Below, piece after piece: positions 59,603-64,000 of a stretch of 64,000 nucleotides of DNA. Under the pieces are notes generated by a model. That model was not told where the DNA came from, did not search any database, and saw only the letters and a program-made list of their open reading frames with translations. The position numbers and the translations under genes are program-made. The stretch is from positions 38,711,159 to 38,775,158 of the forward strand of contig NC_089232.1 of the NCBI RefSeq assembly GCF_963924675.1. Reading direction: 5' to 3'. Position 1 is the stretch's first letter. Every line of letters starts with the position of its first letter. Origin of the DNA: Phocoena phocoena (lineage: Eukaryota; Chordata; Mammalia; Artiodactyla; Phocoenidae).

Positions 59603-60629
59603 CTTTCAAGTTCTTTCAACATTGAATCCTAAATCTTGGCCAGATTATAATTATGATGTTCTGTGGATTGAAGCTGAATAAAAATTAATATTATTAAGCT
59701 AGGTAATTAACTATGGGATTCCAATAAATAAATATATGATTTAGTTGATAGAGATATTAAACATACACAAATTTCAGTATTATAAAAGTCAGAAATTTTT
59801 CAAAGTAATTTTTAGTGTAGTTCAGCAGAAGCTGAGATATAAATTCTCAACTTTTTGAATGCATCTACTGACTCAGTTTAATGGGGAAGTCATTGGAAGA
59901 GTCTGACGATTCCCTCTGTTAAATCACTGCAGGGCTACATTTAGTTAGCTAAGTGACAGTTGTATCAAATAAAAGATAACACCAACAATTTCTAAACATC
60001 AACCAAAGACTTGGTAGTTACAAGAACAATTTCATGATTGTGCCCTAACTTGGTAGTGTCTATAATATATGTAGTTTTAGTTTATTTAGGGAGTAAAAAG
60101 GAATATGTTTTAATTAAATTTATTTATTAATTTTGAATATCATTCCTGACTTTCATAAATATCGCTTTTTTCTCTTTTTTTTCCTTCACAAGCAATTTAT
60201 GAGAATTCCTGTTTCTTTTTTTTAAAAAAGTGTTTTGTTGGCCGGAATGTTTTGAGAATTTTCGAGGACAGAAGGTAAGTCTGAAAGAATGCAGATTACT
60301 TTTCTTTCATTTAGTGTTTTCCAGTTGACTTGGTTGCAAAGATAAATTTTTTTCAAATAGTGCATTTTCATCTTTCATATGCTTCTTTGCTATTATTTCA
60401 GTTTGGTAAGGGTCTTTCTAATCAGTTGAATATCAAATAGAGTGCACACATCAAAAGTGAATTCACAATGTGCTGTTTCTTCTAAACTTCTCTAATGGAC
60501 TGCAAGTTGCTGTCATTCTCTACAACCCAAAAGTGGGTTGGTGGTCTTGTGGTTGTAGCCAGACCACCATAGCAACATTATGAGCCCCTGGAGGTAAAGT
60601 TCAGGTAAATGCTTGGCGAGTGAATGTTT
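59603..60629. other. Unassigned intergenic DNA
   Basis: AT-rich, no gene or element recognised. Confidence 0.5.
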
Positions 60630-61000
60630 TTCAGTTCTACAAATGCTAAGTCTACTTATCATGTGCTAGGGCCTGTTAGATACTGCGGTTGCAATGGTGA
60701 ATAAAATATCTAAGGCCCTACCTTCCACCAGAGATACAGAAAAAAAATTTAAAGTACTGAGTGCTACAAAAGGAGTGTGCACAAGTTGTGATAGGGTATG
60801 AAAGAGGGGTACCTAACCCAGAATTGACTGGGCATGTTGGGAAAGACAAGGGACACTGTTTTGAGTAGCCTTAAAGAACCAAGGAGTCAGCTCCGTGGAG
60901 AAGGCAGGAAGGGCAAAAGAAGCAGAGAAAACAGCAAGAGTGAATGGCCCAAAGCGTAGAGTGGTGTCATGTGTCTGCTAAGTGAACAGTTAGAGGCAGA
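60630..61000 (+). repeat. Ancient mammalian interspersed repeat
   Basis: 'atgtgctagggcctgttaga', 'ggttgcaatggtgaataaaa' and 'agaaaacagcaagagtgaat' follow the order of a widespread old repeat ('TATGTGCCAGGCACTG ... AATGGTGAACAA ... AACAGCAAGTGCAAAGG'). Family not assigned. Confidence 0.5.
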
Positions 61001-61390
61001 GAGTGGCTCTTCTCTCTCACATTAGCAATCCTACTATGTACAAAGATAGGGGCTGTTAGGGATATGTTATAATAAGCTGCTGTAATATTTAATCCTCTCA
61101 AGAAACTTGTTGGTTGCCAGATGAAGGAATCAGGGCAGGTCAAGTTTTCACTTGCCCCTGGTGACAGAATTAAGGAATGACAGAGCAGCTAGGATGCAAA
61201 TCCAAGCCTCCTGGCTCCATGTGTTCTTTCTACCATTGTTAGGAAGGCACAATGCATTCCCGTGGAGGAGGACAGGGATGTGTAAGCATCGAACAGGAAT
61301 ACAAATACGATGTTAAAATAATGCTTTGATGTCAGAGGGAGAATTCTGTCTGAATTTAAGAATGATTTATTGCTGAATCTCAGTAGTAAT

Positions 61391-64000
61391 CTTTTTTTTT
61401 TTTTAACATCTTTATTGGGGTATAATTGCTTTACAATGGTGTGTTAGTTTCTGCTTTATAACAAAGTGCATCAGTTATACATATACATATGTTCCCATAT
61501 GTCTTCCCTCTTGCGTCTCCCTCCCTCCCACTCTCCCTATCCCACCCCTCCAGGCTGTCACAAAGCACCGAGCTAATATCCCTGTGCCATGCGGCTGCTT
61601 CCCACTAGCTATCTACCTTACTACGTTTGTTAGTGTGTATATGTCCATGACGCTCTCTCGCCCTGTCAAAGCTCACCCTTCCCCCTCCCCATATCCTCAT
61701 GTCCGTTCTCCAGTAGGTCTGCGTCTTTATTCCTGTCTTACCCCTAGGTTCTTCATGACATTTTTTTCCTTAAATTCCATATGTATGTGTTAGCATACGG
61801 TATTTGTCTTTTTCTTTCTGACTTACTTCACTCTGTATGACAGACTCTAGGTCTATCCATCTCATTACAAATAGCTCAATTTCGTTTCTTTTTAAGGCTG
61901 AGTAATATTCCATTGTATATATGTGCTACATCTTCTTTATCCATTCATCCGATGATGGGCGCTTAGGTTGTTTCCATCTCCGGGCTATTGTAAATAGAGC
62001 TGCAATGAACATTTTGGTACATGACTCTCTTTGAATTTTGGTTTTCTCAGGGTATATGCCCAATAGTGGGATTGCTGGGTCATATGGTAATTCTATTTGT
62101 AGATTTTTAAGGAACCTCCATACTGTTCTCCATAGTGGCTGAACCAATTCACATTCCCACCAGCAGTGCAAGAGTGTTCCCTTTTCTCCACACCCTCTCC
62201 AGCATTTATTGTTTCTAGATTTTTTGATGATGGCCATTCTGACTGGTGTGAGATGATATCTCATTGTAGTTTTGATTTGCATTTCTCTAATGATTAATGA
62301 TGTTGAGCATTCTTTCATGTGTTTGTTGGCATTCTGTATATCTTCTTTGGAGAAATGTCTATTTAGGTCTTCTGCCCATTTTTGGATTGGGTTGTTTGTT
62401 TTTTTGTTATTGAGCTGCATGAGCTGCTTGTAAATTTTGGAGATTAATCCTTTGTCAGTTGCTTCATTTGCAAATATTTCCTCCCATTCTGAGGGTTGTC
62501 TTTTGGTCTTGTTTATGGTTTCCTTTGCTGTGCAAAAGCTTTGACGTTTCATTAGGTCCCATTTGTTTATTTTTGTTTTTATTTCCATTGCTCTAGGAGG
62601 TGGGTCAGAAAGTATCTTGCTGTGATTTATGTCATAGAGTGTTCTGCCTATGTTTTCCTCTAAGAGTTTGATAGTTTCTGGCCTTACATTTAGGTCTTTA
62701 ATCCATTTTGAGCTTATTTTTGTGTATGGTGTTAGGGAGTGATCTAATCTCATAGTTTTACATGTACCTGTCCAGTTTTCCCAGCACCATTTATTGAAGA
62801 GGCTGTCCTTTCTCCACTGTACTTTCCTGCCACCTTTATCAAAGATAAGGTGACCATATGTGTGTGGGTTTAACTCTGGGCTTTCTATCCTGTTCCATTG
62901 ATTTATATTTCTGTTTTTGTGCCAGTACCGTACTGTCTTGATTACTGTAGCTTTGTAGTATAGTCTGAAGTCAGGGAGCCTGAATCCTCCAGCTCCGTTT
63001 TTCGTTCTCAAGATTGCTTTGGCTATTTGGGGTCTTTTGTGTTTCCATACAAATTGCGAAATTTTTTGTTCTAGTTCTGTGAAAAATGCCAGTGGTAGTT
63101 TGATAGGGATTGCATTGAATCTGTAGATTGCTTTGGGTAGTAGAGTCATTTTCACAATGTTGATTCTTCCCATCCAAGAGCATGGTATATCTCTCCATCT
63201 ATTTGTATCATCTTTAATTTCTTTCATCAGTGTCTTATAATTTTCTGCATACAGGTCTTTTGTCTCCTTAGGTAGATTTATTCCTAGATATTTTATTCTT
63301 TTTGTTGCAATGGTAAATGGGAGTGTTTTCTTGATTTCACTTTCAGATTTTTCATCATTAGTATATAGGAATGCCAGAGATTTCTGTGCATTAATTTTGT
63401 GTCCTGCTACTTTACCAAATTCATTGATTAGCTCTAGTAGTTTTCTGGTAGCATCTTTAGGATTCTCTATGTATAGTATCATGTCATCTGCAAACAGTGA
63501 CAGCTTTACTTCTTTTCCGATTTGGATTCCTTTTATTTCCTTTTCTTCTCTGATTGCTGTGGCTAAAACTTCCAAAACTATGTTGAATAAGAGTGGTGAG
63601 AGTGGGCAATCTTGTCTTGTTCCTGATCTTAGTGGAAATGCTTTCAGTTTTTCACCATTGAGGATGATGTTTGCTGTGGGCTTGTCATATATGGCCTTTA
63701 TTATGTTGAGGAAAGTTCCCTCTATGCCTACTTTCTGTAGGGTTTTTATCATAAATGGGTGTTGAATTTTGTCGAAAGCTTTCTCAGCATCTATTGAGAT
63801 GATCATATGGTTTTTCTCCTTCAATTTGTTAATATGGTTTATCACATTGATAGATTTGCGTATATTGAAGAATCCTTGCATTCCTGGAATGAACCCCACT
63901 TGATCATGGTGTATGATCCTTTTAATGTGCTGTTGGATTCTGTTTGCTAGTATTTTGTTGAGGATTTTTGCATCTATGTTCATCAGTGATATTGGCCTGT
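61391..64000 (-). mobile_element. Cetartiodactyl LINE-1, antisense, 5' end beyond the window
   Basis: Begins with poly-T (61391-61403) and the antisense 3' UTR ('ttattggggtataattgctt', 'caaagcaccgagctaatatc'), then continuous antisense ORF2 to the window edge. At least 2.6 kb is present. It is the longest and best preserved LINE here. Confidence 0.95.
61926..64000 (-). pseudogene. LINE-1 ORF2 C-terminal part (reverse transcriptase), premature stop
   Basis: ORF2p has endonuclease, reverse transcriptase and Cys-rich domains and drives L1 and SINE retroposition. Here the frame is open from the window edge ([20 protein letters not shown]) to a TAG at 61926-61928, covering 685 codons from the first in-window Met at 63983. 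RT motifs are visible: [14 protein letters not shown] and the catalytic FADDMILY. The Cys-rich end ([18 protein letters not shown]) is also present. The TAG replaces the Trp codon expected after DEWIKKM. Past it the frame stays open 51 more codons to TAA at 61770-61772, so the native C-terminus is cut off. The endonuclease domain lies outside the window. Confidence 0.88.

Noticed and set aside
1..64000. CRISPR array, prokaryotic operon or viral system
   Set aside because: Spliced exons, SINEs, LINE-1s and a CpG-island promoter mark vertebrate nuclear DNA. No regularly spaced repeats or bacterial-style gene clusters are present.

Overview
The window is mammalian nuclear DNA, most likely from a cetacean. 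It is AT-rich, intron-rich and densely seeded with tRNA-Glu-derived SINEs of the CHR superfamily (cetacean/hippo/ruminant), together with LINE-1 copies of the cetartiodactyl type. Many SINE copies still carry intact CpGs and clean target-site duplications (TSDs), so the family was recently active. I saw no Bov-A2 or BovB elements that would point to a ruminant. A hippopotamus cannot be excluded by eye.

The window holds one complete protein-coding gene, on the + strand: XPO1 (exportin-1/CRM1), the nuclear export receptor for leucine-rich NES cargo. I placed 25 exons. Exon 1 is non-coding and lies in a CpG island (about 2.14-3.85 kb). Coding exons 2-25 run from the ATG at 6876 to the TAA at 45958-45960. 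All splice phases join without a break to give 1071 residues, the length I know for the mammalian protein. Numbering is confirmed by Cys528 (leptomycin B/selinexor target) and Glu571 (recurrent human cancer mutation site) falling at the expected residues. Every coding-exon intron is GT-AG except intron 7, which is GC-AG.

Layout: 1-2.1 kb is upstream intergenic DNA with ancient MIR pieces. 2.1-3.9 kb is a GC-rich, TATA-less promoter with three CCAAT boxes, many GC boxes, an E2F-like site, an exact PBX/PREP decamer and a tandem AACCGGTT pair. 3.5-29.6 kb holds four long introns loaded with SINEs and LINE-1 fragments. 29.6-45.96 kb is the compact, exon-rich part. 45.96-46.9 kb is the 3' UTR, ending near an AATAAA. 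46.9-51.2 kb is mostly unique DNA. 51.2-64 kb is repeat-rich intergenic DNA, ending in a LINE-1 on the - strand whose ORF2 runs off the window edge and carries a premature TAG.

No second cellular gene, tRNA, rRNA or CRISPR array is supported, and I found no new gene system. The more unusual signals are the GC-AG intron, a 23-bp perfect inverted repeat in intron 4, promoter motif geometry, a doubly hit SINE target site with three TSD copies, and a reversal of SINE orientation bias at the gene's 3' end.
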